Under the pieces are notes generated by a model. It had not been told where the DNA came from. It saw only the letters and a list, made by a program, of their open reading frames with translations, and searched no databases. From Morchella semilibera (lineage: Eukaryota > Ascomycota > Pezizomycetes > Pezizales > Morchellaceae): a stretch of 64,000 nt of DNA. This document shows positions 47,329 through 59,788 of this stretch, in pieces. The DNA lies in NCBI GenBank assembly GCA_009192285.1, contig CM018606.1, positions 2,160,081 through 2,224,080 of the forward strand, written 5' to 3'. The position numbers and the translations under genes were made by a program. Each line of letters starts with the position of its first letter. The first letter of the stretch is position 1.

Positions 47329-50300
47329 CTACGTAGTACTCCTGCCTCCATTATTCAAAAAGCCTTCCATATCGGTAATATCAAAATCCAGCCAGTTAAA
47401 CGCTTCATCGTCTGACATCGTGGCCAGACCTTGTAGAGCAATACCCGACACTTGCCCGCCCTCCGTCGTTGCCAGTGCCTGCACAGTAGCACCCGACGCC
47501 TGCTGGGTTTTTGTCGTGGCCACAGTGGCAGCCCACGTCTGCTGGGTCTGTGTCGTGGCCACAGTAGCACCCGACGATTGCTGGGAATTCCCTACACGGT
47601 TGCGGTATGCACTTACCTCGGCTTCCAGAATGGCCTCGAACAGGTTTTGGGTGGTGGTGCCGTCATTCGTGGGGTTGTGCTCATTATTAAATGGGTCGCG
47701 GGACCATGAGAGAAGGCGCTCGGTCATCGCTTCTTGGATTTCCTGGGGCGCGTCTGGGTTCCAATCAAAAATCTCGTCTTCGGACAGGAATTTAAACTCA
47801 TACTCTTGTGGTTGTGAAGTATTATGGTTAGGTGAAGGGGGGATGGGAGCAGGGGCGGAAGGAGTGGAAGCGGGAGTGTGAGGGAGAGGAGTGGGAACTA
47901 GAGGGAGAGGAGCAGGAGCAGGAGAGGAAGGAGTGGGAGGAATAGGGGGCGCAAAGGACCGGTGTGATCGGGATTTTGATGGCTGTTGTTGTGGTGTCCG
48001 GTTGCGGTGGTGGAAGATATTGTATATACTGTAGATGGGGAGGTTTTAGTTGTGCCTGAAGTTGTGGCTGCGGCGGAGGATATTGTATATACTGTGAACC
48101 AGGTGTTACTTGTGATTGTGACTGTGATTGTGATCGAGATTTGGGTGGCGTTGGTAGGTTTTGTCCACATTGTGGTGGAGGAGGATGTTTTTGTGACAAC
48201 GGTGATTGTTGTGGTGGGGAATTTTGTATCTGCTGCTGCCAAGGAGGAGGGGGGGCTCCTTCCCCGGCTGTAGCTGTAGCTGTAGCTGTGGTTGGCGCTG
48301 CTGTTGCGGTTGTGGTTGTGGCTGTGGTATGGGATTTTGAATATACTGTTGGGGGAGAGGTGGTTGCGGTGGTGATTGCGATTGGGGTGGTACTGGGTTA
48401 TTTCGTCTAAGGTATAGAGGAAGTGGTTTTTGTGGTTGCGGTTGCTGCGGTTGCTGTGGCGATTTTGGGAGACTTTGTCTATATTGTGGTGGAGGAGGGT
48501 GTTGTGGGTGTGGGTGTGGGTGCGGGTATGGTTGTGGGTGTGGGTGTGGGTGTGGGTATTGGTGTGGGTGTGGGTGTGATTGTGATAGTGATTGGGGTTG
48601 TGATTGAGGTTGTGCTGGGAGACTTTGCGGTGATTGCTGCGGGGGGATACATTGCATATGCTGCTGCCAATGAGGAGGGGAGGATGTGGTTGGGGCTGGG
48701 GTTGGGGTTGGGGTTGGAGTTGAGTTTGAGTTTGCAGTTGTGGTGGTTGTGGTGGTGGTTGTGGTAGTTGTGGTGGTTGTGGTGGTTGTGGTGGTTGTGG
48801 TTGTGGTGGTGGTGGTGGTTGTGGTAGTTGTGGTGGTTGTGGTGTTGGTGGTGGTTTTTGTGGTGATGAACCTCTCTTATTCCGAGGAGGACGTCGTGGT
48901 GCTCGTTTCGGTTTCGGCGGGCAAGTTGGCGGCGGCGGCGGCGGCGGCGGCGACCCAGACTGGATGGTATCTATGCTAGGAGGGTCTGGAAGGGCCTGGG
49001 ATTTGATAACAAGGTGGTCCGGCATCGGTGCCACGCGCTGCTGCTGTTGGTTAGTGGAGGCTTTAGCTTCTACCGCTCCTCCTCCTCCCCCTCCCCCTCC
49101 CCCTCCCCCATGCGATATGTTCTCATTACTGAAATGGGTCCGCTGTCGTTTCACCGGGTGACCTTGGATGCAATTGTCTGTAACAAACTGGAAATTACGG
49201 TCCTCCATTTTAGTCATTGGTGGGTTCCGCGGTCCCTGCTGGCCATCTAGCGGAGCGAAATGCTGGTTTTGCTGGATACTCAGCTGGTAAGTATTTTGAT
49301 TCTGTAGCCCTCGGAGGTTATTTAGTGGGGCAGGGTGCTGGCCCTGCTGGCCCTGCTGGATACTCAGCGGAGAAGCACCTGGATTCTGTAGTGTCTGGTG
49401 GTTACTAGGCGGGGGGATATGCTGTCTCTGCCATATCTGCTGTCCTTGATGTTCTTGCTGTCCCTGCTGTCTCTGCCATATCTGCTGTCCTTGATGTCCT
49501 TGCTGTCCCTGCTGTCCCTGCTGTCCCTGCTGTCCTTGCTGTCCTTGCTGTCCTTGCTGTCCTTGCTGTCCTTGCTGTCCTTGCTGTCCCTGCGGGGTAT
49601 TTAGCGGATGATTATTCTGTTGCGGTCCCTGGCAGTTACTGAGCGGGGAATTGCCCTGATCCCACGATCCAGATCCAGGTTGGTTGTGTATCGGGACAAA
49701 ATTCTGGGCCCGCGGTCCGTACTGGTTGTTAAGCGGAGCAGGCGTCGGATTTTGCTGTCTCCGCTGGATATTGATACTCAGAGGAGCAGCATCCGGATTC
49801 TGCAGTGCCTGGAGGTGCTGCCTCTGCTGGATACTCGGAGAAAAGTCATCCAGATTCTGTGGTGTCTGGTGGTTAATAAGTGGGGAACTATGCTGGTTCT
49901 GCTGTCTCCACTGGGAATTCAAGGGAGAAGCATCTCGGCTCTGCTGTGTTTGACGGTTATTAAATGTGGAAATATGCTGGTTCTGCGGTCCATGTTGGCT
50001 ATTTAGCGGGAATATATTCTGATATTGCTGCAACCCGTGGTTGTTATTCGGCATGGGAGAATTCTGACTTTGCTGGCGGTTACTCGGCGGGGCGATGCCT
50101 GGATTTTGTAGCTCCTGTTGGCTGTTCGGCGAGGGAAAATGCTGACCCCGCGGCCCATGCTGGTAATTCGGCGGGTGTATACCGGTGTTCTGATAATTCT
50201 GTAGCCCCGGGTGGGTATTCGGCAGGGAAGCATTCGGATGCTGCGGTCCCTGGTGGTTCCTCAATGGATCAATGTTCTGAGTCCGCGGCCTCTGTTGGTT

Positions 50301-50936
50301 ATCTAGGGCCATGATAATCTCATGTTGCAGCCCTAGGTGCTGCTGGTTTGAAGGCCCGAAATTCTGGTGCTGTGGTCCTTGCTGGTAAACCCGCGGACTA
50401 TGATATTGACCCTGTACTGGAATTGGAGGAATGTGATTCATCATGTACGGTGGGCCCGGTACTGGCTCCTGACCATTTACAATAATTGGTTGGGACTCGT
50501 TCGAGGGTTTCTGCTCTTTGCCATGTGTTACGCCACTCGCGAAATTAGCCTTTGTGCTTTATTATCTTCAAGTTAAAGAATTATAGTAAAGTATGAGTAG
50601 ATATAGATATATCACTGCAGCACCACCACTTACAATTGATTTCCCTTTTTTCCTTCCTTCTCCAACCGCCACAGAAGTCTCAACAGAAGTCTCCACGCTC
50701 GCTGATTTGACTGTGGAAAAGAAGAACTGGCCTGCGTCCGTATCAGGCATCTCGTGGTTACATGCGGGACATGTGAGACCACGTTTGGTATTGATTTCGC
50801 CCACAACGGATCTATGAGGGCAAAGGCGCTTTTTACGCACAGAAGCAGATCCATCCGCACAAAATCCCACCCTGTTCCATAAAACCTCCCCATGAACACA
50901 GGCCGGGATCAGAAAGAATCGTTTGAAAATACACAT
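47329..50936 (-). CDS. Gln/Asn/Pro-rich prion-like repeat protein, possible transcriptional co-activator
   Basis: Exon 1 (50936-50634, 101 codons) has paired cysteines in RLCPHR and LTCPACNHEMPD, suggesting a small zinc-binding module. After an 85-nt intron (donor GTAAGT), exon 2 from 50549 opens a frame unbroken to 47898. It is dominated by degenerate repeats of the type LNxQxGPQNQN, a GQQ minisatellite, poly-Pro/Gln and His-Thr runs. The direct model gives 984 aa. However, a more protein-like C-terminus lies in another frame: FKFLSEDEIFDWNPDAPQEI (about 47730-47800) and an acidic, aromatic tail EAFNWLDFDITDMEGFL ending at 47329. The intervening Pro/Gln segments switch frame three times (near 48680, 48255 and 48000), each in simple-sequence DNA. 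The true product may therefore end at 47329. Function is inferred only from composition: a prion-like domain plus an acidic activation-like tail. Confidence 0.6.
48735..48855. repeat. GTGGTT/GGTTGTGGT simple repeat
   Basis: G/T-only trinucleotide-based repeat inside the Gln/Pro-rich gene; on the coding (minus) strand it gives PPQPQPPQPPQ-like text. A wider G/T-rich zone spans about 48480-48860, and apparent frame slips flank it. Confidence 0.85.
49431..49594. repeat. Coding minisatellite encoding (GQQ)n and GHQGQQIWQRQQ units
   Basis: The plus strand shows tandem CTGCTGTCC/TTGCTGTCC nine-mers (about 11) next to two copies of a longer unit containing CCATATCTGCTGTCC. On the coding strand these give an uninterrupted GQQ run followed by two GHQGQQIWQRQ-type units. 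The array keeps the frame because its unit is a multiple of 3. Confidence 0.9.
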
Positions 50937-51725
50937 GCTGCCTTAGTCCGGTGAGTGACTACCTATGTAAAGATGTTTCTATATCGACAGGCTAGACGGA
51001 GGAGCGGGAGGAGTGAGGGGACTTTGAGTTGGCTTGAGAGCTTCTGGCTTCTGGCGTACTGGACGGAAAAAATAACTCTGAAAAAGAACGTTTTGTTGGT
51101 GCCCTAAAAAAAATAGGAAGTTGTAGAATTCGATAGTTCCAAGATGTCGAGAAACCTAAGGACTTTGGTTGGCTCAAGACCCTTCAGTCTAGGGTATTCT
51201 GGATGGGAAATTATTGACGGAAAAGAATGTTGTTTTTGTTGATGGGCTACTCGAAACAGGAACAAGTGAACAAAGTATAGGGTTCTGCAAAAGTTGATAG
51301 GTTGAAAAGGGGGGCTTTGAGTTGGATATCTTCTGGTTAGGTTGTTCTGGGCTGGAGGCTATCGCTGGAAACGAATGTGGTGGTTTTTGTCGGTCTAGAC
51401 GTAACTCTCTGGAAGGCGGTAGTTTAAAGGTGCATTTCATAGGCTTTTGGTTGGGTAATGTGGCTTTTGGTTGGGTAATGTGGGGGCTTTTATTTACGCA
51501 TTTTGAACACTAGGTCAGTGGCAAAATTACTGTTTGTCCACGGAAAACAGAGCGATATATAAGTGGTAGTTTAGTCGATATGATGATTGACGCTAAAAGA
51601 ATGAATTCCTTTGCTATCAAGACGGTGATGCGTGGGCAAAAAACCACAGCCAACTCAAGACGCTTGTCCAATTCCTACGCGCTAGGATAGTTAATGCTGG
51701 CAAAGAAACGAAGCCTAGCATCTAC
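50937..51725. other. Intergenic region with degenerate tandem repeat
   Basis: No gene model supported, but see the approximately 145-bp repeat entry. A 20-bp exact tandem duplication (GGCTTTTGGTTGGGTAATGT) occupies 51442-51481. Confidence 0.55.
51010..51410. repeat. Three diverged tandem copies of a ~145-bp unit
   Basis: Three stretches starting near 51018, 51160 and 51306 share the same order of words: GACTTTG(A)GTTGG, a CTTCTGG- or TTCTGG-like block, then AAAGAACG/AAAGAATG/AAACGAATG followed by TTTTTGTTG-like sequence. Spacing is about 145 bp. On the minus strand each unit has open sequence with a PTKxxFS-like word, so decayed coding repeats are possible. Confidence 0.6.
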
Positions 51726-52549
51726 CTACAACTTCAACGCCTTCTTGATCTCCTCTCCAAGTGGTCCAGCACTTGCAGGATTTTGTCCAGTGATCAATCT
51801 TCCGCCACGTCCAATGCACACCTTCTCGCCCCAAGGTTCCGCCTTTTCATATTTAGCGCCTGCTCTGTTGATCAATTCTGTCTCAAGCATGAATGGCATG
51901 AACTCGGACAGACCCACGGAGTCCTCCTCAGCGTTCGAGAATGCTGTAACGGGCTGGTCCTTCAACAGGTATTCCCCGTTTGATAGCTTAACGTTGAGTA
52001 GTGCGGCAGGTCCGTGGCAGACTGCGGCGACAATCTTTCCCTCTTCGTAGAACTCCGCGGTGAGAGCCTTTGAGATCTCGTCATCGACGAGATCGTACAT
52101 CGCTTTTTTCCATGCGTCATTAGCAACTGTATTCTAGATTTGCCTTAATTGACTACTTACGTCCATGGCCACCGACGAAGAAAATAGCGTCAAACTCGGA
52201 GGCGTGGCCGACAAAAGCAGAAAGTTTCTGGGTGTCTTTGTAGACAGCCTCCTCGTTTTTCAGAAAGTCGGTAGAGATCTGGTCGCTCTTGAAGGCCTCA
52301 ACAGATCCCCGGTCGAGAGGGGCCTCCCCTCCGGCTGGCGAGGCAACCGTGATAGAGGCATGAGGCTTCAACACATGGTATGGGTGTGCCATCTCAGGCT
52401 GATACGACAAGGAGATAATTAATATTTATTTCACGAACTACCTGCTAGAGAAAACTTACCAAGTACCATCCCGTAGGTTTGCCAGTGTCACCCAGCTTGC
52501 TGTGGGAGGTGAGGACAAAAAGAACCTGGGGCTTTGACGATGTTGCCAT
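51726..52549 (-). CDS. DJ-1/PfpI-family protein of the Hsp31 (glyoxalase III / chaperone) type
   Basis: Three exons: 52549-52460, 52398-52161 and 52102-51726, giving 234 aa, close to yeast Hsp31. The family detoxifies methylglyoxal without glutathione and acts as a redox-stress chaperone. The start VLFVLTSHSKLGDTGKPTGWYL is followed by PEMAHPYHVL, whose Glu is the expected catalytic acid. FFVGGHGPMYDL and the nucleophile elbow VAAVCHGPAAL place the catalytic Cys at residue 138 with the adjacent His 139. The first intron splits the GWYL-PEMAHPY motif exactly between codons. An ATATATATAT stretch immediately precedes the start. All catalytic residues appear intact. Confidence 0.94.
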
Positions 52550-54073
52550 TTCGAATAGTATATATATATCCCAATTCTTTTTCCGGGAAGAGAATTATTT
52601 CAGTACCTAGTAGAAATTGTGGATGATAGGTAGTGCGCTCAACAAAGCCGGGGGGAAGAGTTCCTGTTCTTATACTACTACGTCATTCGTGAGTTTGGTG
52701 GGGTGCGGGGATAAAGCCTGCCAAACTCCGGAGCATGCCGCATAGGAATCGGATAGAACCTTAACCGTGCACGATGATAACGTAAGTATAGTGGGCACAT
52801 GTAAAAAATCTCCATCAGGTAAATCATCACCTATATAGGAAGTGAAACAAGTGCTCTGAGCTCACAGATGGCAGATCATGGCCTTTTTTGTAACAAACCG
52901 AGTGCTTCATGGTGATTGACAGGGGTGTTTTTAGCGGATTTTGATCTGGGTAAAAATTGACCCGCCTACCAAAATCACCAAACTCTATCTCCCCAACCAC
53001 AACACAAGATAATTTAAATTAAAGGCCGTATAATGACTCTGCCCTTGATTCTCTGTCATTCTATGGCCTCTGATTAAAAATATATTGTGTTGTAGATTTG
53101 GCATTCATCTACTTTTACCTGCCCCGATATCGTGTAGCTCACCATAGACTCCACCAATCGTCTAAATCTGTAAATCCACAGTGTCTTGGCTACAGTCTGG
53201 GCTTCCTTGAAAACAATAGAGGGGATAGGTTCTTGGTTTATTGGTAGCGAACCCACACCCTTTCTTCGGTTCAACATTCAAGGTTCACATCTGGCTTTAG
53301 ACTAGTGTGGTTGGCTGATGGAGGATAAGCACCAGGAAAAGACTCTAATAGGTATTTGGTATCCTTTGGGATTAAGATCAGTCGTGTGCTCGTTTCACAT
53401 TGGATTCTAGAATCTGGGTCTGGGCAGAGGGGAGGGGTCGGTTCAGATTTCTAAACGTCAGAAACCTGGAAACCAGTAATATGATCGGTTGTTCGTGGGC
53501 CTTTGCCACACTGGCCAGAAAATCTAGGTTCTAAATTTTCTACGGGGAGTCATCCATTAGACTCTAGCTCTATTGCTTCTATTTCACCTGCTCGATTGCT
53601 GCTAGGTGAAGTTCCCTAAATTCTTGAAAGCATTTTATAGTTTAGTTCTCGGGAGGGCTCTTTCGTCGCGGGCTCATCAAACGCCTAAACGAAACGAGAT
53701 GATAGGGATATCGAGTGATAACCTGAGAACCAATGCCTTATCATTATTACTATCCTTATCTTATCAGATGGTGCGCTATTGATGTGCATCACAAACAACT
53801 TCATTCTGGATCAGATAGGACAGGATAAGTGGTTAAAGGAATGACTGGGCATCCCGCTTATACTAAATTTTATAATAATCACCCCAGCGTTTCACCCCCT
53901 TAAAATAAAATACAGAAAAAGAAAATATAAATAATAACTATGCCAGCAAGCCCCACAATTCACCATTCAAGAAAGCTTTAAAAAAACGCCCGTCTTCTCT
54001 AATATCGTTTTATACACTAACTTTAAAAATATAAACGAAAAAAACCAAGAAGATGCTAGTTGTCTTGAAGTGT
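52550..54073. other. Intergenic, 1.5 kb
   Basis: Upstream of the Hsp31-like gene and downstream of the LPMO gene. No gene or named repeat recognised; AT-rich toward 53880-54040. Confidence 0.55.
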
Positions 54074-55186
54074 TTACAAGCACTGGGAGTAATAGTCGTT
54101 CTGGCGGACGCAGGAGCATCCGGAGACACAGGCGGTAGCACCAGTCCAGAGCTTTCCGCCGCACTGAAAGTACTTGGCGATTGAACCACCTGCAGCAGCG
54201 GATGTAGCAGCCGCAGCCGCGGTGGTGCTGGTCTTGTCGGCCGCCTTGGTGGTAGTTGTGACAGCAGCCTTGGTTGTAGTTGTGACAGCAGCCTTGGTGG
54301 TAGTTGGAACGACAACAGCTGCAGATGTGGTAGTAGGAACAACAACGGCGGCAGAGGTAGTAGTAGGGGCAGCAGCGGCAGTGCTGCTGGAGGCAGATCC
54401 ACTTGAACTTCCGTTCCAGACTGCAGGACCGGGGATCTTGTAGGTGGTTAATCCACCGTAAAGGTTGAACAAAATACCGGGGTCGGTGGGGCTGTAGCCA
54501 CCAATGAAGTTGAATGTTCCTGGAGGAGAAACCGTCCCACTACCAGAAACGGTGATCTGAGAGCACGAAGGGTAGAACTGTGCGCCACGTGCACTGTTGA
54601 CAGTGTAGTCGGTATCAGCCTCGTGGAGAGCGATAATCTCTGCCCTCAAGAGGTAGTCGCCGCTGGCGAGACCCGAAGGAAGGGTGAGACTGTGCTTGCC
54701 CTTGTTGGCAATGAGGGTATCAACAGCCCATGTTCCGCTGGAGAGACCAGACTCGGCAAGCTTGGTCCAGACGCCACCAGCTCCGTTAGAGCTGGCAGGC
54801 GCAATATAAACTGTAATAGGTCCCTTGTGACTACCATCAATGATATCGTCACCACGGTTGTCGTGATACCATTCGAAGGTGACCTTGTCTCCAGGGGCAA
54901 CTGGGACGCTTGCAGAGCCCTTAGTGTTGGCAACATTACAGATAATATCGGTGCTCGACACATCCTAGAAGCAGGTGTATTAGCATAAGAAAGATACGTC
55001 TTTAAAGGGAGAGATTAGGTTTAAGCTCACCTTGACGGGGCTGTTGCTGGGAGGGCTGCGGATGTAGGTGCTACGGCCATCACCTTGATCGACATCATTG
55101 ACCCAAACACTCCAGACGCGAGTGTGTGCCTCAGCAGCACCGAGGAGAGCGGCAAAGACCGGGATGAGGGCAGCAACTTTAACCAT
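54074..55186 (-). CDS. Secreted AA9 lytic polysaccharide monooxygenase with C-terminal CBM1
   Basis: Copper enzyme that oxidatively cleaves cellulose or other beta-glucans outside the cell. Two exons, 55186-55031 and 54964-54074, give 348 aa. The signal peptide of 20 residues ends AAEA, leaving His21 as the N-terminal copper ligand of the histidine brace. The second ligand is in [12 protein letters not shown] and the axial Tyr in [25 protein letters not shown] is also family-typical. A Ser/Thr/Ala-rich linker with tandem [10 protein letters not shown] and TTTTKAA units (about 230-300) leads to a CBM1 with [20 protein letters not shown] and QNDYYSQCL. The enzyme is complete. It points to plant-cell-wall use by a saprotrophic or plant-associated fungus. 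Regiospecificity cannot be read from the sequence. Confidence 0.95.
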
Positions 55187-58100
55187 CTTGAAATTGGATA
55201 TTATTGGTTTTTGTTTTGAAAGGGAATAAAAACGACTTTTTTTAACGGATCAAAGAGCGATAGACGTTTAGGATACCAGTACCCGGGATCGAATTGAAAT
55301 CAGCAACAAAAGAGTGAGCTGCGGATAGAAAAAGTGAAGAATGAGAGTAAAGCCTCAGGCAGTAGTAATGAACAGTGAATGTGAGTGTGGTGATGAGGAG
55401 AATAATGCGGGCAACATGTCTACCTTATATACCCTTAAACTCATCCCGCGATTCAATATTGGGCATAATAAAAGAATTATCCGAGCCGCAGTAATAATTC
55501 AAAAATATGATGATATCTAACGGCTTGGTGGTTCGAGACGGACATGGATGGTACTTGTTGTCGGTCATAAATTGCGGGGTCTGAGACCAAGTACCTAAGT
55601 GGCGGAAAGGAATATAGTACATGTACCTACATGTAGTATTATAATATAACCCCCTACCCTACCATCACCTCTAGGCGTTTACATACGCCTAATAATTACA
55701 AAAATCGTAGCGACTACATACAACCACATATTCATGCATTAGAGGGAATATAGTATTAAAACTCATACAAAGCTGCATCAAATAGCAACTCTTACATAGT
55801 TACTTGTACATGTAAGTCTTCTCTTGCCCTCCCTTTACATTGATTACGGACAGTCTAGTTACATAGTAGCTAATCCCAGACCGTTGGTTTTCGCGCGTAC
55901 TGTTGCTTGGGGATGCTTGAAGCGTCTAAGTCAGTATCAGATATATAGTAGGTTATTAAGGATTTTGATCCCCATGTCCCTGCTTATCGGTATCGGCCCA
56001 TGCATGCCGAGCTCTTTGCTCTTACCTACATGTACTCAGCTACACCTCGCAAGTCCGTTAGGCCGCGCGCACTATAGACGAAGCTCTTGGCATAGTTAAT
56101 ATCGCGAAAGGGGCTTCTATACAATGTCTTGAGAACAAAGTACGGCCGGCCAGGGTACATGCTAGATCAAAATCTGGCACTGTCTAGGAAACAATGAGCT
56201 TTCCAAATCTCAACTACAATAGGATTCGTACATCGATTCCCAATCCCGAGACATGAGTTATGTCTTGGCACATCAAGAGAGGAGATCATAAAACTCCAGC
56301 TAAGAATTACAGCATCTTCTGGAATGATTCAACTAGCATTGTGTGTATTGCAAGCGCCCAATCCCTGTAAGGGCCAAAACACTAGCCAGTACTCCTATCC
56401 TGCCCTGTCAATCCTTAAATGCGCTAGGCGAGAAATCTCGCAATATCTACGCGAAGGAAGGAGTTAAAAGGTTAGTGAAACTCCTTCCGCTTCCACATAC
56501 TTAAGTATATCCGGATACGAGAGATATAACATATATGCATAGTAAGAAAACACCGCCCACGCAGCCGCCACATTCCGCCTCCGTATTAGGTTTCAGGGGG
56601 GATGCTGCTACTCTCGATTTCACCAGGGCAGTTATACCAATCTACACATATACCCGACTTTTGGCAGAAGTGTCACCCTACCCAGGCTTTTCAACTTAAA
56701 CTGGGAGGCGAACAGCACGGGCCTCCGTGACCCCTGCAAGTTGGATGGATAATCTAATCTATCTGTTCCGGATCCTTGAATGTCGGATAAAAGAAGTGGA
56801 GTGGAACAAGCTTAATCAACGGATTATAAAGTTTTTCCGGCCCCTTTCGGGCGATTACTGTGGCATGTAGAGATCCAAATGGGACTCGTCCTAATTCTAC
56901 CTGTGCCTTCTCCAGGGACTTCCGTTGAGCCGCAATGAAAGGTGGGATAATGGTACCAGCATTTTCACCGCCTCCTTCTCTTTCCAGTACCACGGGCACG
57001 TTTACAATAATATATTCCTAATAAAATATATAGATTACTGGGGGTTCCCTAGGGGGGAACCGCTTGCCTTGGAAGAATCACGTAATTTGTTTTTCGGTGA
57101 GATACATAAGTACATGTAGTGACACGTGCGCCCAATCTTAAGCATTTTACTTCCCGCTATATTTTATTCTGGAGAGTTCTAAAGGCTGATGGAGTGTCTG
57201 AGCGTTGTAAAAAAAAAGAAAAGAAAAGAAAGGAAAGCATGAGTACATCATGGAGCCTTGATCATGACCTATCACTCGAGTCTCGTTGGATTGAGGGCCG
57301 GGGAGTGGCAAACACCCCCAGCTTTGGGGCTAGGTAGCCGCCGCAGATATGTGCTACTAAAAAGGTCGACTGATCTGGCGGCTTAGTATCGATAGAAATA
57401 CTCACCCGCCTCTATAGATCTAGTGCTTCCTTCTGGTGATAGATACCTCGCAGTTGGTAGCAGTGGCGGTAATAGATGCACCCATCCTTGGCTCCTATTC
57501 AACTCAGTCGGTCCACTCGAAAAAAATACAGGGTATGTTGATGGTCGGCAGGGTTGAGTGGGGTAAACGGGCTCCAGGAAGAAAAATCTTCCTCCAAAGC
57601 CATTCGCGTTCAAAAATAGGCCCGGTTTTAAGTTGTTGATGTAGTTCTTTTTGCGACCATCACCAAAATCAGTTCCAACCAGGCTATATCCATGAATTGT
57701 GTTCTGAAATACACACTTTGGGTCCCTCACATCTTTACAAAAACACTAGTTCCTGGTTGGCTGCTAGTGGCGCATTGCTAGGACAGTTTGAATGGAACGA
57801 ATGAGTAAAAAATCAAGCGTGAGTACCTTTAATTTTGTCGTCAAACTTGATACAGAAATAGCAGGAGTTATTTATTATCTACAGTTACAGAATCAAGCAT
57901 TTACAGCTCTAGTTACATGTACCCATGAGCTCATGCGCCCCAAACAACCAACCAAATAACTCACCCCGCCTAGGACCTGAATATATATAATTTACCTGAT
58001 CACATATACCCCCTTTCCCTTTCCCTTTCCATACTTAGAAAGTACTAACTAATCTTACTAGGTACGCGCTTGGATAAAAAAAAGCACTCGATCCAATATA

Positions 58101-59788
58101 ACTGAGCTTTAAACCCTGCTATGTTTACAAACTTCGTTTGAAGGGACTTTTCAACGATAGCTCGAGTAAATGCTTTGCTTTAACTGAACAGAACGAGAGA
58201 AAGTTCACCTGCAACAACTCGCTTGTATCATGTCATACATACATGTAGAGCTGAGTATATAGGGTATAACACCTGGATACTGAGATAACTTCTAACTAGA
58301 CGGTGTAACAGTAATAACCTATTGCTTGAATGTACCTGTGCCTAGGGTGGGGGGTTTTCTTGGCCTCGGCCCCCGCATATCTCATCTCATGTCACCGCGG
58401 CACAGGATTAACCTCGAGTTTTTGTCCCGCCTTGGAACCCTCCTTTAATGGATATGATACACCCCCGAGTACCGATATAAGTGGTCTTCTCTGTCTAGGT
58501 CCGGAGGGCCGGCATCTCTAAATGGGTGGAAGGGATAATTATATAAGCTGTGGCTAAGAGCTGTTTAGACCTTTATGTTCTCACCAAGGGCATAGGTACA
58601 TACCGGAAGGATAGAACAGGAAAGCGCTGGCGATAACTTCGCCGCCCTTACCGGCACCAAGTAGCCGAAAGTTGCGGGAATGGCCCCTGGTAACATATGG
58701 CGTGAAAGCCAGACTACGGAATATTAAACCAACCAGTGTATGTGCCAGCTCCGTGCCAGCTCCTACTCCACTGGTCTCTGGCCAATTCATATGTAAGTTG
58801 CAGCAAACTACTAACGCTACGAACTGCAGCCTGTATGTGCGCTAGGGCCGCATTGATTGAGAAATTTGAAAGTGCATGGACCCGGTGAAGGGCACCAGGT
58901 AAATGTTGCTACCGTTGCCAAGACCCAACCATCCCTTCAGGGGATCTCACTCGGTTTTTTCTTTTTTTTTTCAGGCTTACGTGCTTTTTTTTTTTTTTGT
59001 TTACATCAGTAATCGGGCTTACGTGCTTTCATCTCGTGTTGCTCGGAACAGATACATAAAAACTACATGTATCTTACCTCCTCTCCGCTACGTTCTTGCC
59101 ACCTGAATTATTGGGCGCCTTTACAGTATGTACTAGACAGTGCTCGGCATGTTTAGCCAGCTAGCTATCCGAATCAATTAGCTAAAAAAAAATCCCAAAG
59201 GCCACGAATAATCTGGAGCCCAAGATTATGGAGTTTTGGTATCTTGAATTTCATATTGAGATGTGTGGTGGTACCATATAATAGCCTATATTATTACATG
59301 TATTTTTCTTACGCAGCTGGACCCGAGTCGGGTAGGAAGCCAAGTAAAGACAAATACCGAGATTGTAGGTCAAGAGACAAAATGATATATACTTTACGCA
59401 TCTGATATAGTAAAAATCACTCAGGATCATCCAATTACCTCCACAAGACTCGTAGAATAAGAAGTATTAGAACCCCTCGAATGTATTTCATGTCGCCCAT
59501 CCAATGTCGTAAACCATAGACAGATGTCTATGGGCAGCAAGTCCCCAGCACACCTAGTACCAACCACGTCTTGAACAATGCCATGATGCAAAAGATATAA
59601 GAAAGAAATCGAAGGGGATAAAAAAAATACCCAGACAACAAGCTCCAATACCTCGCGGAAATCCCAATTCTATCCTAGGTGAACGAAAAACAATAGGAAA
59701 TAATACAAGACATAGCCTCCATGAAACCTTAAAGCACCATAATAATATTCATTCACCCCCACGCGACCCACGATTTTTTTTGTACACA
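55187..59788. other. 4.6-kb gene-free region
   Basis: No gene supported between the LPMO promoter and the UBE2O 3' end. Notable for at least nine TACATGTA palindromes between 55618 and 59302, a CCCTTT array (about 58012-58030) and poly-T runs near 58960-59000. Open frames of 115 codons (57383-57730, minus, no ATG start) and less show no domain. Confidence 0.55.
58012..58030. repeat. (CCCTTT)n short array
   Basis: Three copies of CCCTTT in a row within the gene-free region. Confidence 0.85.

Noticed and set aside
48686-48979. Plus-strand open frames made almost only of Val and Gly
   Set aside because: They are the reverse reading of the G/T-rich Pro/Gln codons of the minus-strand gene; no start context or domain.
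57383-57730. 115-codon minus-strand frame with protein-like text (GYSLVGTDFGDGRKK)
   Set aside because: No ATG start, no recognised family and no neighbouring exons; possibly a gene or element relic, but unsupported.
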